Shown in pieces: positions 36,194 to 43,830 of a DNA stretch of 59,811 nt. The notes beneath the pieces were generated by a model. That model did not search any database, had not been told where the DNA came from, and saw only the letters and a list, made by a program, of their open reading frames with translations. Within the stretch, counting starts at the first letter, position 1, and the number at the start of each line of letters is the position of its first letter. Location of the stretch: the IMG/VR virus record IMGVR_UViG_3300042806_000334, positions 1 to 59,811 of that record; one strand, written 5' to 3'. The DNA comes from a virus. The position numbers were made by a program, and so were the translations under genes.

Positions 36194-36502
36194 ATGGAAA
36201 ATAAGCCAAATTACATTATTTGCCCTAAATGTGGTGCAGAATACCTCCCAGCAGAAGTATTTTACCCAGATGAAGTGTTAGGTAACCCAGAAAACATTGT
36301 CAGGGATAAAAAGGGTAAAATTGAGTTTTACTTGGGTGAGTCAATTAATTTAACAGAAGAATTTACTTGCTATACTTGCAACTGTAAGTTCACTGTAGAA
36401 GGGGCAGTTAAGTTTTCTACTAAAGAATCCTCACTTGCTAAGTTTGATGAGGACTATAAAACAGTAGTGTACTCAAACAGGTCATCTTTAAAAGAAAACT
36501 AA
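36194..36502 (+). CDS. Zinc-ribbon protein
   Basis: 102 residues. CPKCG (residues 9-13) and CYTCNC (near residue 58) form a four-cysteine zinc ribbon around a charged loop. Such small phage proteins may bind nucleic acid or polymerase, but nothing specific can be assigned. It precedes the SNF2-type helicase by 11 bases. Confidence 0.6.
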   Translation: MENKPNYIICPKCGAEYLPAEVFYPDEVLGNPENIVRDKKGKIEFYLGESINLTEEFTCYTCNCKFTVEGAVKFSTKESSLAKFDEDYKTVVYSNRSSLKEN

Positions 36503-36513
36503 AAAGAAAAAAG

Positions 36514-38187
36514 ATGATACACATCTTCGAGGATAAACCAAACAAATTATCCGGGAATACTTCGTTATTCCTTTCTTTTTCTTTTAATCAAGATGTTATT
36601 AACATTATTAAATCAAGTGGCTCTTCTAACTACGGTAAAACTACTAAATTGTGGGAAGTTCCTGTTACAAGCTTAGCCTATTTACTTGATAACCTGGTTT
36701 ATTATGATGACATTAAACTGACGATTAAAGAAGAAAATGAGAAAAAAGAAGAGGTCTTACCTGTCTTAAAGTATAGAACAAAACCATTCCCATACCAACT
36801 TGAAGGTATAACCTATGGTTTAAATCATGATAAATGGTTACTTTTAGACTCACCAGGCCTCGGAAAGTCTCTCCAGACCATTTACCTTGCCGAAGAGCTA
36901 AACGCTCAACGTGGGCTTAAACACTGCCTTATAGTATGTGGTGTGGCAACCCTGAGAGCAAACTGGGAAAAAGAGATAAAAAGACACTCAAATAAGGATT
37001 GTGTCATTATAGGCAAGAAAACCAACTCCAAAGGCAAGGTTAAGTGGGAAACCATACCTAAGAGAGCAGAACAGCTTAGAAGCAAGATAGATGAGTTCTT
37101 TATCATCATGAACATTGAAACCTTAAGAAGTAATGAAGTTATAGAAGCCCTTAAGGAAAATGTTAATGAAATAGACATGATTATCTTTGATGAAGCCCAT
37201 AAAGCTAAGGGATGGTCAAGCCAACAAGGCAAAAACCTATTGAAATTGAAGGATTTCCGCTATAAAGTAGCGTGTACAGGTACAATCCTTATGAATAACC
37301 CTTTAGATGCTTTTGTACCTTTAAAATGGATAGATGTTGAAAAAGCAACTGTTACAACCTTTAAAAACCAGTATTGTGAGTTCGGGGGGTTTGGAGGGTA
37401 TGAGATTGTAGGGTTTAAGAACCTAAATTTGCTCAAGGACGAGCTGGAAATATGTTCCCTAAGAAGAACTAAGGATTTACTTGATTTACCCCCTAAAAAC
37501 GTTATAAATGAGTTTGTAGAGCTTTCTGAAGAGCATAGAGCCTTTTATGACAGTGTAAAAGATGGGGTTAAGTCTGAATGTGATAAGGTAGAACTTAACA
37601 GTGCCAATATTTTGGCCCTAACGACTCGTTTAAGGCAAGCAACGAGTTGTCCTAGTGTTCTGACCTCAACCCCTATCGTTTCGTCGAAATTAGAGCGTGC
37701 TATTGACCTTGTAGACGAAATTGTGGGAAATGGTGACAAAGTAGTCATTATGAGTACCTTTAAAGAGCCTGTTTATCTTTTACAGGAGGCATTAAAGAAG
37801 TATAATCCTCTTATAGGCTTAGGAGACCTAAAAGACTCAGAAGTATCAAATAACATAGATTTGTTTCAAAATGAATCAAAATATAAGGTTTTCATAGGAA
37901 CTACCAGTAAAGTGGGTACAGGGATAACTTTAACGAGTGCTAGGTATATGATTTGCCTTGACTCCCCCTGGACATCAGCCTTACAAGAACAGGTGGAGGA
38001 TAGAATTCACCGAATAGGTTCTAAAGAGCCAGTATTCATTTATAGACTTATTGCTGACAATACAATAGACGTTATGGTGGCTAAATTGTTAGAAAAGAAG
38101 AAAGCCATCAGTGATTTTATTGTCGACGATGCAAATGACGAAGACACCATGAATATATTAAGAAATTACATAAAAGAGGAGATTTAA
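36514..38187 (+). CDS. SNF2-type superfamily 2 helicase/ATPase
   Basis: 557 residues. Motif I DSPGLGKSLQT (about 112-122), motif II FDEAHKAKG (about 227), CTGTILMN as motif III near residue 252, the C-terminal helicase lobe with VVIMSTFKEPV, and TSARYMICLDSPWTSALQEQ followed by RIHRIGS (motif VI, arginine finger). The SWI2/SNF2 features are clear. Phage members remodel or translocate on DNA in replication or recombination, comparable in role to T4 UvsW, which is inference. N-terminal 90 residues form a small accessory domain. Confidence 0.88.
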   Translation: MIHIFEDKPNKLSGNTSLFLSFSFNQDVINIIKSSGSSNYGKTTKLWEVPVTSLAYLLDNLVYYDDIKLTIKEENEKKEEVLPVLKYRTKPFPYQLEGITYGLNHDKWLLLDSPGLGKSLQTIYLAEELNAQRGLKHCLIVCGVATLRANWEKEIKRHSNKDCVIIGKKTNSKGKVKWETIPKRAEQLRSKIDEFFIIMNIETLRSNEVIEALKENVNEIDMIIFDEAHKAKGWSSQQGKNLLKLKDFRYKVACTGTILMNNPLDAFVPLKWIDVEKATVTTFKNQYCEFGGFGGYEIVGFKNLNLLKDELEICSLRRTKDLLDLPPKNVINEFVELSEEHRAFYDSVKDGVKSECDKVELNSANILALTTRLRQATSCPSVLTSTPIVSSKLERAIDLVDEIVGNGDKVVIMSTFKEPVYLLQEALKKYNPLIGLGDLKDSEVSNNIDLFQNESKYKVFIGTTSKVGTGITLTSARYMICLDSPWTSALQEQVEDRIHRIGSKEPVFIYRLIADNTIDVMVAKLLEKKKAISDFIVDDANDEDTMNILRNYIKEEI

Positions 38188-38188
38188 A

Positions 38189-38716
38189 ATGAAAGCAACA
38201 CTTATTATCCACCCAGCAGACCCTACCACAGACATGTTAAAGTTAATCTATGAACATAGAGACTTCACAGTTGTTAATGACGGTAACATTCCCGAAGAAG
38301 ACCTTAGAACCATGATTGAAGAGCACGATAGGATTATCATGCTTGGTCATGGAACACCTTCAGGATTACTTAATCCACAAAGAGGGGGATATCTTATTGA
38401 TAGCAGATATGCAGATTTGTTAAAAGAAAAAGAAACAATCTCTGTCTGGTGCCACTCTGACCAATTCTTTAGAAAACACGGAATCAAAGGTTTCCATACG
38501 GGAATGATTATTTCTGAAGTTTACGAAGCCCAAGCAGTATTAGGGGAAACACCCTTAGACGAAGAGGAAACATTAGACAATATGATTAAATTCTCTCAAA
38601 TTATTGCAGACTCTTTAGATATGACCCCACTTCAAATGAAAGATTATGTGCTAGATAAATACGTTGGAAACGACAAAGTAACACTTTATAACAGAAAAAA
38701 CATAATTGTGTTGTAA
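38189..38716 (+). CDS. Caspase/CHAT-like fold candidate of unknown function
   Basis: 175 residues. A hydrophobic strand followed by H54-G55 (RIIMLGHGTPSGLL) and a second hydrophobic strand followed by C88 (ETISVWCHSDQF) reproduce the His-Gly and Cys signature of clan CD cysteine peptidases. Spacing of 34 residues is within a plausible range for a reduced fold. I recall proteins with the LGHGTPxGLL motif in other phages, annotated as hypothetical. It is co-transcribed with the helicase (1 base gap). Enzymatic activity is unproven. Confidence 0.5.
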   Translation: MKATLIIHPADPTTDMLKLIYEHRDFTVVNDGNIPEEDLRTMIEEHDRIIMLGHGTPSGLLNPQRGGYLIDSRYADLLKEKETISVWCHSDQFFRKHGIKGFHTGMIISEVYEAQAVLGETPLDEEETLDNMIKFSQIIADSLDMTPLQMKDYVLDKYVGNDKVTLYNRKNIIVL

Positions 38717-38733
38717 TTTTCAAGAAATAATTG

Positions 38734-38739
38734 TATAAT
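38734..38739 (+). promoter_or_regulatory. Class 2 promoter element
   Basis: AATTGTATAATA 33 bases before ATG 38773, with TTGTAA 17 bases upstream as a weak -35. Confidence 0.5.
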
Positions 38740-38772
38740 ATATTGAAAACATATTGAAAGGAAACTTAAATT

Positions 38773-39087
38773 ATGAAACAAATTGTAAGAAACTATTCAT
38801 ATTATCAAGGGGATTTTAGAAATAATATTAAACCTGTTGATATTATCGGGCAAATTAACCATGACCTTAAGAAGAACCCTTCTTGGTCTATCAAACTGTT
38901 AACCTACATTAACGATGATACGGTTTGCACGGTTGTCTATGATATTGATGAATCTACCCGGGTTTTAGTAGAATCAAAGAAAGAGATGCCATTTATTAAT
39001 CCTGAAAAGATTGAAGTTGTGACTAACGAAGCTACTACTACCAGCACGTCTGGTGGTAATAACGATAACATAAAGGTTACCATTTAA
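38773..39087 (+). CDS. Unknown small protein
   Basis: 104 residues with ribosome site AAAGGAA. Beta-rich, KLLTYINDDTVCTVVYDID in the middle and a Thr/Ser/Gly/Asn-rich C-terminal tail. No family recognised. Starts an operon with the next unknown gene after a class 2 element. Confidence 0.6.
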   Translation: MKQIVRNYSYYQGDFRNNIKPVDIIGQINHDLKKNPSWSIKLLTYINDDTVCTVVYDIDESTRVLVESKKEMPFINPEKIEVVTNEATTTSTSGGNNDNIKVTI

Positions 39088-39088
39088 G

Positions 39089-39394
39089 ATGAACGCAAGC
39101 CCTATCTGGATGCCAAGGTATTGGGATAAGATGGTTCTGGTTGACAGGAAGAATATTAAAAGAGGTAAAAACTATCTTTACTTCGTGGTTGACCCTAAGT
39201 ACCCTTATCTGTATTCATTTGATGGCGATAAGGTTTTAAAAGAATGTAAACTGACTTCTAACGGCAAGATTTATTGTTATCAAATACCATTAGACTGGCT
39301 TGTTAGTGAAGGTGACCTTCCTCAAGAGTTTATATCTACCAAAGATGCTGAGTATAAAAAATACCAAAAAACATTGAAGAGGAATAAACGTTGA
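39089..39394 (+). CDS. Unknown small protein
   Basis: 101 residues, basic, aromatic-rich (YLYFVVDPKYPYLYSFDGDK). No recognised family. It begins 1 base after the previous stop and is the last gene before the 430-base noncoding region. Confidence 0.55.
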   Translation: MNASPIWMPRYWDKMVLVDRKNIKRGKNYLYFVVDPKYPYLYSFDGDKVLKECKLTSNGKIYCYQIPLDWLVSEGDLPQEFISTKDAEYKKYQKTLKRNKR

Positions 39395-39416
39395 AAATGA
39401 ACGAAACAACCTTCTA

Positions 39417-39432
39417 GCTAAATTATATGTGA
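39417..39432 (+). promoter_or_regulatory. Class 3 (putative late) promoter element
   Basis: GCTAAATTATATGTGA, same core as elements before virion genes. It is the first of three promoter-like signals ahead of the structured RNA. Confidence 0.45.
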
Positions 39433-39441
39433 ACATTAGTG

Positions 39442-39470
39442 TTGACATTCACTTTTGTTTATGTTATAAT
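39442..39470 (+). promoter_or_regulatory. Class 1 promoter P1 for structured RNA
   Basis: TTGACA (39442-39447), 17-base spacer, TATAAT (39465-39470) with TGT just before (extended -10). A consensus sigma-A type promoter. Confidence 0.85.
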
Positions 39471-39486
39471 TAGTAGTGTCAGGATA

Positions 39487-39510
39487 AGTGATAAAAAAAA
39501 TAAAATCACT
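39487..39510. other. Dyad between tandem promoters
   Basis: AGTGAT (39487-39492) and ATCACT (39505-39510) flank an A-rich loop. It lies between the two promoters and ends 6 bases before the second -35, so it could be an operator or a short hairpin in the P1 transcript. Confidence 0.35.
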
Positions 39511-39515
39511 CTTGC

Positions 39516-39544
39516 TTGACAAATGTCTAAAAGTATGATATAAT
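39516..39544 (+). promoter_or_regulatory. Class 1 promoter P2 for structured RNA
   Basis: TTGACA (39516-39521), 17-base spacer, TATAAT (39539-39544) preceded by TGA (extended -10). Expected start near 39551, just before the run of hairpins. Confidence 0.88.
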
Positions 39545-39550
39545 ATATAG

Positions 39551-39815
39551 GTACGATTAAGAGGACGATAACCTCCTGTGATAACCAGGACCCGATGGAT
39601 TCGGGATAAAAGTGAGATTAAAAAGGTCTCAGACCAACTAACACTCAGGGTAATGGGGTGTTGACTTCCAGAGAATCAGGACTGGATATTGGAAGGAAGA
39701 AACCTTCAGAGCTGGCAGTTGAATCGTCAACGTTCGGGCCAGTAGCAGTTTCTGTGGTAAACCGTCGGTAACCAACCCGCTGGGACAAAAACAGGAGCTG
39801 CACAATTTATTTATA
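39551..39815 (+). ncRNA. Putative structured noncoding RNA
   Basis: No gene covers this 430-base gap. Downstream of two consensus promoters, about 265 bases hold many local helices and a visibly higher GC content than the surroundings. TCCTG/CAGGA (39574-39578/39586-39590), CCCGA/TCGGG (39591-39595/39601-39605), TGAGA/TCTCA (39613/39627), AACAC/GTGTT (39640/39658), TCCAG/CTGGA (39667/39682), GAAGG/CCTTC (39692/39703), and CTGGC/GCCAG (39712/39738) enclosing GTTGA/TCAAC (39718/39727). GATAA recurs in or beside the first three hairpins. It does not look like tmRNA, RNase P RNA or a tRNA. It could be a free RNA or the leader of the next gene. The 3' end is uncertain. Confidence 0.65.
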
Positions 39816-39827
39816 ACAGGAGATGCC

Positions 39828-40703
39828 ATGACAAAAAAAGAACTTAGACAACTTATTGATGAGTCGTTAATGCGTGAAATTGATAATGCAATCAATCATG
39901 CATATGATTTAGATTTTAAGCTGAATGAAGAATGGTTACATGGAATAACATCTGACTACTTTAAAGAACATTATGAAAACCACGTTCTACAGCCACAAAA
40001 AGGTGAGAAGTGGACAGAGTTCCCAGGCAGAAGTAAAGATGGTGAATACAGAATTAAAATGCCTCCAATGACAAGAGAACAGTATGAAGCAAAAGCAGAT
40101 GAATTAGCTCTCACACCGAATGTGTACCCCCATACAGATAAAACACATAATTTTATAGGTGGTGTTGCTTACACGTTAAAAGATAATGTACGAAGAGAAG
40201 CTTACGTAAAAATAAGAAGACACTCTCAATATATTATTGATGGTAAGTTTACTGTGACAGGTGAATCAGAAAATTTAAATAGGATGTCAGAAATTGTTGT
40301 TTATAAAAAAGCACCTGACGGTTCTAATTTAATTATTACTTACATGTTAGCTAGAAATATTTTAAATGCTTTACTTAATTTTAGATGGGTCGGTGATTTA
40401 CCTGAATCAGAAACAAGAGATACTAGAGAACCAACTTACTATTTAATTGTTGATAATTATGAAACAGTTTCTGGTGACAAGTATTTTGAAACCGTTAAGT
40501 TTACATCATACCCAGAAGCATCTAAATACTTCTCTTCAAACAAAAAATCATCTCAGCTTATCAAGGTGGAAAATAGCATTAAAAAGGTTCAATCACAAAA
40601 GAATCCAGCTAATGTGATTCCTGAAGTTAAAAGCAAGGATGATAAAATAAACAACCTTAAAGAGGCAATCCAATTCCTTAACAGAAATAATTTTAATAAA
40701 TAA
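39828..40703 (+). CDS. Unknown protein downstream of the structured RNA
   Basis: 291 residues, ribosome site AGGAG 7 bases before ATG. Helical N terminus with HYENHVLQ, a central part with MTREQYEAKADELAL and a beta-rich section with YVKIRRHSQYIIDGK. The His/Arg-rich order vaguely recalls phage BECR (barnase/EndoU/RelE-like) nuclease domains, but there is no diagnostic motif and I do not assign it. Its expression would come from the same tandem promoters as the RNA. Confidence 0.55.
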   Translation: MTKKELRQLIDESLMREIDNAINHAYDLDFKLNEEWLHGITSDYFKEHYENHVLQPQKGEKWTEFPGRSKDGEYRIKMPPMTREQYEAKADELALTPNVYPHTDKTHNFIGGVAYTLKDNVRREAYVKIRRHSQYIIDGKFTVTGESENLNRMSEIVVYKKAPDGSNLIITYMLARNILNALLNFRWVGDLPESETRDTREPTYYLIVDNYETVSGDKYFETVKFTSYPEASKYFSSNKKSSQLIKVENSIKKVQSQKNPANVIPEVKSKDDKINNLKEAIQFLNRNNFNK

Positions 40704-40706
40704 TGC

Positions 40707-40735
40707 TTGACTTAGTATACAAGCTATGATATACT
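40707..40735 (+). promoter_or_regulatory. Class 1 promoter
   Basis: TTGACT (40707-40712), 17-base spacer, TATACT (40730-40735) with TGA extension; start expected about 15 bases before the next ATG. Confidence 0.8.
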
Positions 40736-40757
40736 AAAAAAGAAAGAGGTGAAGAAG

Positions 40758-41156
40758 ATGATTAAATTATTACATATTGAGAAGCATATTCCTGACAGTG
40801 TCTTAAAGACTGTTGCTTGGTTACAAAGTAAAATTGATGTAACTAAAATGTCTTTATCTAGACATATTCAAGAACACTTAGAAGGTGGTGACCACAAACA
40901 CGGTTATAACAAAGAAGGTCTTTTAAAGTGCATTCAAAATTTAAAGACCAATCCAATTAACCCGTTTGAAGTTGAAGTGGAAATTAAACCTGACAATAAA
41001 TACTTTGTTACAAAGTATGTTGTTAGAATGCCCTACGATAAAGACCGTGACATTAGTGTTTCCATACGTGGAAATAAGATTATCACTGCCTGGTTAAACC
41101 ATGTAGATGATATTCATTACACACTTGATTTATCTAAGTACCACGATAGCTTATAG
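40758..41156 (+). CDS. Unknown protein, possible BECR-type nuclease domain
   Basis: 132 residues from ATG 40758, chosen over GTG 40749 because AGAGGTG lies 7 bases upstream. The end ITAWLNHVDDIHYTLDLSKY resembles from memory the C-terminal strand region of phage-type barnase/EndoU/RelE-like domains, and HIQEHLEGG lies in the N-terminal part. Catalytic residues cannot be assigned with confidence. It has its own consensus promoter, suggesting early expression. Confidence 0.5.
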   Translation: MIKLLHIEKHIPDSVLKTVAWLQSKIDVTKMSLSRHIQEHLEGGDHKHGYNKEGLLKCIQNLKTNPINPFEVEVEIKPDNKYFVTKYVVRMPYDKDRDISVSIRGNKIITAWLNHVDDIHYTLDLSKYHDSL

Positions 41157-41185
41157 TTGACAAGTCATTAAAGATGTGATATAAT
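41157..41185 (+). promoter_or_regulatory. Class 1 promoter for putative sigma gene
   Basis: TTGACA (41157-41162), 17-base spacer, TATAAT (41180-41185), TGA extension. The -35 abuts the previous stop codon. A strong AGGAGGT ribosome site follows. Confidence 0.88.
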
Positions 41186-41229
41186 AGAAGTAAGATGTCA
41201 ATCATGAAACCATAGGAGGTTTAATATAC

Positions 41230-42060
41230 ATGATAAAAGATATGTACAACAGTTTCTACATGAGTGCTAGTCGATTAGGTGATTTTCAATCAATGTCTAA
41301 GACAGAGCTTGCTAACGGGTATTGTGATGCAGATGATGCTAATGATACTGTTAAACGAGACCAATACTACTCTGCTTTAATGTTGCGTTATTGGTTTAAA
41401 GTTTTTGACTTTGCAGAAAAGTCTGACTTTGCTAGACTGGAATTAGAAGATTTTGTTTCTTGGCTTTCTGAGTCTTTAGATATTGGTCTTAAATACCGCA
41501 GATGGCGAGACCCCTCAAACCCTTTAAGCAAAGACCCCAATGCCCCTGACAAAGTTTTTAACCGTTGTTTCTTTTCAACAAGACGACGTTGGTATGCCCA
41601 TTTTAATAAAAACAAACGAAAGATAAACTATTTAGCAGATTCTATTGATAGACAAGTTGATACTTTTGATGATGCAGCTGATATCGTTATCCAAAACACT
41701 GAAGACGTGGGTGTTCAAGATGCAGGTGTTTCTATTGTAGAAGCTCTTGTTCGTGGTGGTAAAGTTGTTCAAGCTTTGATTATTGATGCCATTGCACATC
41801 AAGATACTTTCAATTACAATGCTAAAAAACGTGACTACCTCTTTAGTCCATCAAAAGTGGTGGAACATCTTAATACTATTGACAGCCGTTATATCAACTA
41901 TTTCAATTCTACATATGGTGTTGATAAAAATGAGTTAGCTAAAATTGCTGTTAAGTTATCAAAGACACCTAAAAAAGAATTAAAAAACTATATCGAACGA
42001 ACCTTTAAGAACATTAAGAGTGACCCAAGTGTTCTTAAAACCCTAAAAGAAAGTCTTTAA
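41230..42060 (+). CDS. Putative phage RNA polymerase sigma-like factor
   Basis: 276 residues. YYSALMLRYWFKVFDFAEKS is followed by LELEDFVSWLSESL and a basic aromatic stretch NRCFFSTRRRWYAHFNKNKRK, an order resembling the core-binding and -10-reading regions of divergent sigma factors seen in gut myophages. A helical C-terminal part could contain a further DNA-binding region. I recall similar phage proteins annotated as sigma factors, but no canonical motif proves it. A consensus promoter and AGGAGGT suggest strong early synthesis. It is a good candidate to recognise the class 2 or class 3 elements of this genome. Confidence 0.5.
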   Translation: MIKDMYNSFYMSASRLGDFQSMSKTELANGYCDADDANDTVKRDQYYSALMLRYWFKVFDFAEKSDFARLELEDFVSWLSESLDIGLKYRRWRDPSNPLSKDPNAPDKVFNRCFFSTRRRWYAHFNKNKRKINYLADSIDRQVDTFDDAADIVIQNTEDVGVQDAGVSIVEALVRGGKVVQALIIDAIAHQDTFNYNAKKRDYLFSPSKVVEHLNTIDSRYINYFNSTYGVDKNELAKIAVKLSKTPKKELKNYIERTFKNIKSDPSVLKTLKESL

Positions 42061-42063
42061 GAT

Positions 42064-42651
42064 ATGAAAAAATTACTGGCATTTGTACTCTATGTTGTTA
42101 TGTGGTTTCTGCCTTTATGGTATAAAGTCAGGTATATTTTCCTTAAACCAATCAAACACAGTCCAACTAAGTTGGATATAAAAGATGTTGAAAAAGAACT
42201 TGACACTTTAATCAAAAACTTTGTTTATACTTATGACGGTGTTAAGGAAATTGGCGATGCTATTGTTCCACCTGACTATGCTCTTTATCAACTTCAAAAC
42301 AGCAAGTTGTTTGATGACTGTGATGGGTTTCATGCAGCTGCCTATGAACTACTTACAAAGGCTGGGTATAAAACATCCTTAGTGACATCTCTAAATGATA
42401 ATGTTATGTCTAATCATGTTATGGTGTTATTTGAACACGATAGAAACCTTTACTTAGTTAATTACAACACTGTCAAGAATGTCTTTAAAGGACCTATCGA
42501 TAACTTATCTATTCAAGAGTTTAATAACGGTCTCAGGACATTATTTACAAAAGAATGTAATTCTCAATCAAGATATATGTTTGGTACGGTGTTTACAAAG
42601 AGTCGTTGGTTCAAAAGAATCAATCTATATAAGTTCTTTAAGAACAAGTAA
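42064..42651 (+). CDS. Membrane-anchored transglutaminase-like cysteine hydrolase
   Basis: 195 residues. The N terminus has a hydrophobic helix (LLAFVLYVVMWFLPLWYKV) consistent with membrane anchoring. DDCDGFHAAAYELL near residue 88, SNHVMVLFE near residue 118 and LVNYNT near residue 132 provide a Cys-His-Asp/Asn order as in transglutaminase-like or papain-fold domains. Phage relatives with this DCDGFH motif are known to me only as uncharacterised. Might act on cell envelope or protein substrates; inferred. Confidence 0.5.
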   Translation: MKKLLAFVLYVVMWFLPLWYKVRYIFLKPIKHSPTKLDIKDVEKELDTLIKNFVYTYDGVKEIGDAIVPPDYALYQLQNSKLFDDCDGFHAAAYELLTKAGYKTSLVTSLNDNVMSNHVMVLFEHDRNLYLVNYNTVKNVFKGPIDNLSIQEFNNGLRTLFTKECNSQSRYMFGTVFTKSRWFKRINLYKFFKNK

Positions 42652-42663
42652 GGAGATGGTAAT

Positions 42664-43374
42664 ATGTTAGATTTATTGAACCCAAATAATTATGTAAGTG
42701 TTAATATTCCCCTTGCTAAAATGTTTGGTTTAGATGCCGCTATTTATTGTTCAGAGTTACTTAATATTTATGACAAGGCAAAAAGAAAAGATAAACTTGT
42801 CAACGGTGATTCTTTTAAAGTAGATAGAAGCTACATTGAAAAGCGTACCACTGTCTCTATTGATAGACAACTTGAAATAGATTCTATTTGGCAACAGATT
42901 AACTTAGTTATTAAAGACAAGGATAATCAAGATGTTATTAAAATAGACACTCAAATAGTGGCAAGTTTAATGGCAGGTACAAATACAACGATAAAACCAA
43001 TTACCGTTAGTATCCCATCATCAATGCCCTTAAGGGGTGAAGAAAAGTTTGAGTATATAAAATCACAGTTACAAGACGGTGACCAGGATATATTACAAGC
43101 TTTAAAAGATTGGGTTGATTCTGCAAGAGCACATTCTAAGGGGAACAATATTGAACATTCTACTGTTAAAATATTTAAAAAACATCTTGACGAATATGCC
43201 GGAAGCAATAAGGAACTCAAATTAAAGCTTATTGAGATAGCAATTATCCATAAACACATTTCTTTTCAGTGGACTATAAATGAATATGAAAAGAACTATG
43301 CTAAAACTAAATCGGATAAACCCAAGTCAGAAACAGTAAAGACAAACAAATCGTTTGGTAAAATGAAATTCTAA
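42664..43374 (+). CDS. Replication initiator/DnaD-like protein (putative)
   Basis: 236 residues. The N-terminal region (LLNPNNYVSVNIPLAKMFGL, then SYIEKRTTVSIDRQL) reads as a winged-helix domain like those of phage replisome organisers, and the C-terminal part (LKLIEIAIIHKHISFQW) resembles DnaD-type helices. Located upstream of the helicase loader and DnaB-type helicase, it would fit an origin-binding role. Fold assignment is by impression and not diagnostic. Confidence 0.5.
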   Translation: MLDLLNPNNYVSVNIPLAKMFGLDAAIYCSELLNIYDKAKRKDKLVNGDSFKVDRSYIEKRTTVSIDRQLEIDSIWQQINLVIKDKDNQDVIKIDTQIVASLMAGTNTTIKPITVSIPSSMPLRGEEKFEYIKSQLQDGDQDILQALKDWVDSARAHSKGNNIEHSTVKIFKKHLDEYAGSNKELKLKLIEIAIIHKHISFQWTINEYEKNYAKTKSDKPKSETVKTNKSFGKMKF

Positions 43375-43392
43375 TAAAGGAAAAAATAAAAT

Positions 43393-43602
43393 ATGCACAC
43401 AATGGAAAGTCTTTTAAAAAAATATGGTAAGGTTGAAGCAAGATTTTATGGTGGAAAAGTTCAAGGTGTAATTAATGGTTATTCTTTGGAAATAGACACC
43501 TTTGAATATGGTTTTACTGTTTACTTGTTTCTTAATGGTGGTATAAGAAAGTTCTTTGAGACCATTGGTCAATTGGAAAGTTTTTTAAATTCATTAGCAT
43601 AA
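43393..43602 (+). CDS. Unknown small protein
   Basis: 69 residues, beta-rich, GGKVQGVINGYSLEIDTFEYG in the middle. No family recognised. AAAGGAAAA ribosome-site-like sequence precedes it; a tRNA promoter follows within 5 bases of the stop. Confidence 0.5.
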   Translation: MHTMESLLKKYGKVEARFYGGKVQGVINGYSLEIDTFEYGFTVYLFLNGGIRKFFETIGQLESFLNSLA

Positions 43603-43606
43603 ATTG

Positions 43607-43635
43607 TTGACATTAATAGCTATTAGTTGTATAAT
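43607..43635 (+). promoter_or_regulatory. Promoter of tRNA cluster
   Basis: TTGACA (43607-43612), 17-base spacer, TATAAT (43630-43635). The -10 is preceded by GTTG as in class 2, but it is the only class 2 type site with a full -35. Confidence 0.85.
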
Positions 43636-43646
43636 AGTTACGTAAT

Positions 43647-43721
43647 CCTCTTGTAGCTCAGGGGTCAGAGCAAGCTCCTTATAAGGGCGAGATGGAAGTT
43701 CGACTCTTCCCGAGAGGACCA
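43647..43721 (+). tRNA. tRNA-Ile(TAT)
   Basis: Acceptor CCTCTTG/CGAGAGG, D stem GCTC/GAGC, anticodon loop CTTATAA with anticodon TAT, T stem GGAAG/CTTCC, encoded CCA. The outermost anticodon-stem pair is mismatched (A-G). It would read AUA, a codon frequent in AT-rich phage genes. Confidence 0.9.
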
Positions 43722-43726
43722 TGTAT

Positions 43727-43802
43727 GCCTGTTTAGCTCAGTTGGTAGAGCAACGCACTTGTAATGCGTAGGTCAGTGGTTCGAATCCTCTAACAGGCAC
43801 CA
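43727..43802 (+). tRNA. tRNA-Thr(TGT)
   Basis: Acceptor GCCTGTT/AACAGGC, anticodon stem ACGCA/TGCGT, loop CTTGTAA with TGT, encoded CCA. One mismatch in the T stem. Reads ACA. Confidence 0.92.
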
Positions 43803-43830
43803 GACTAAAAATTAAAAGAAAGGAGATTCT

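Noticed and set aside
39551-39815. Type III toxin-antitoxin RNA (tandem repeats before a toxN gene)
   Set aside because: There are no regular tandem repeats of about 35 bases, and the following 291-residue protein shows no ToxN motif.
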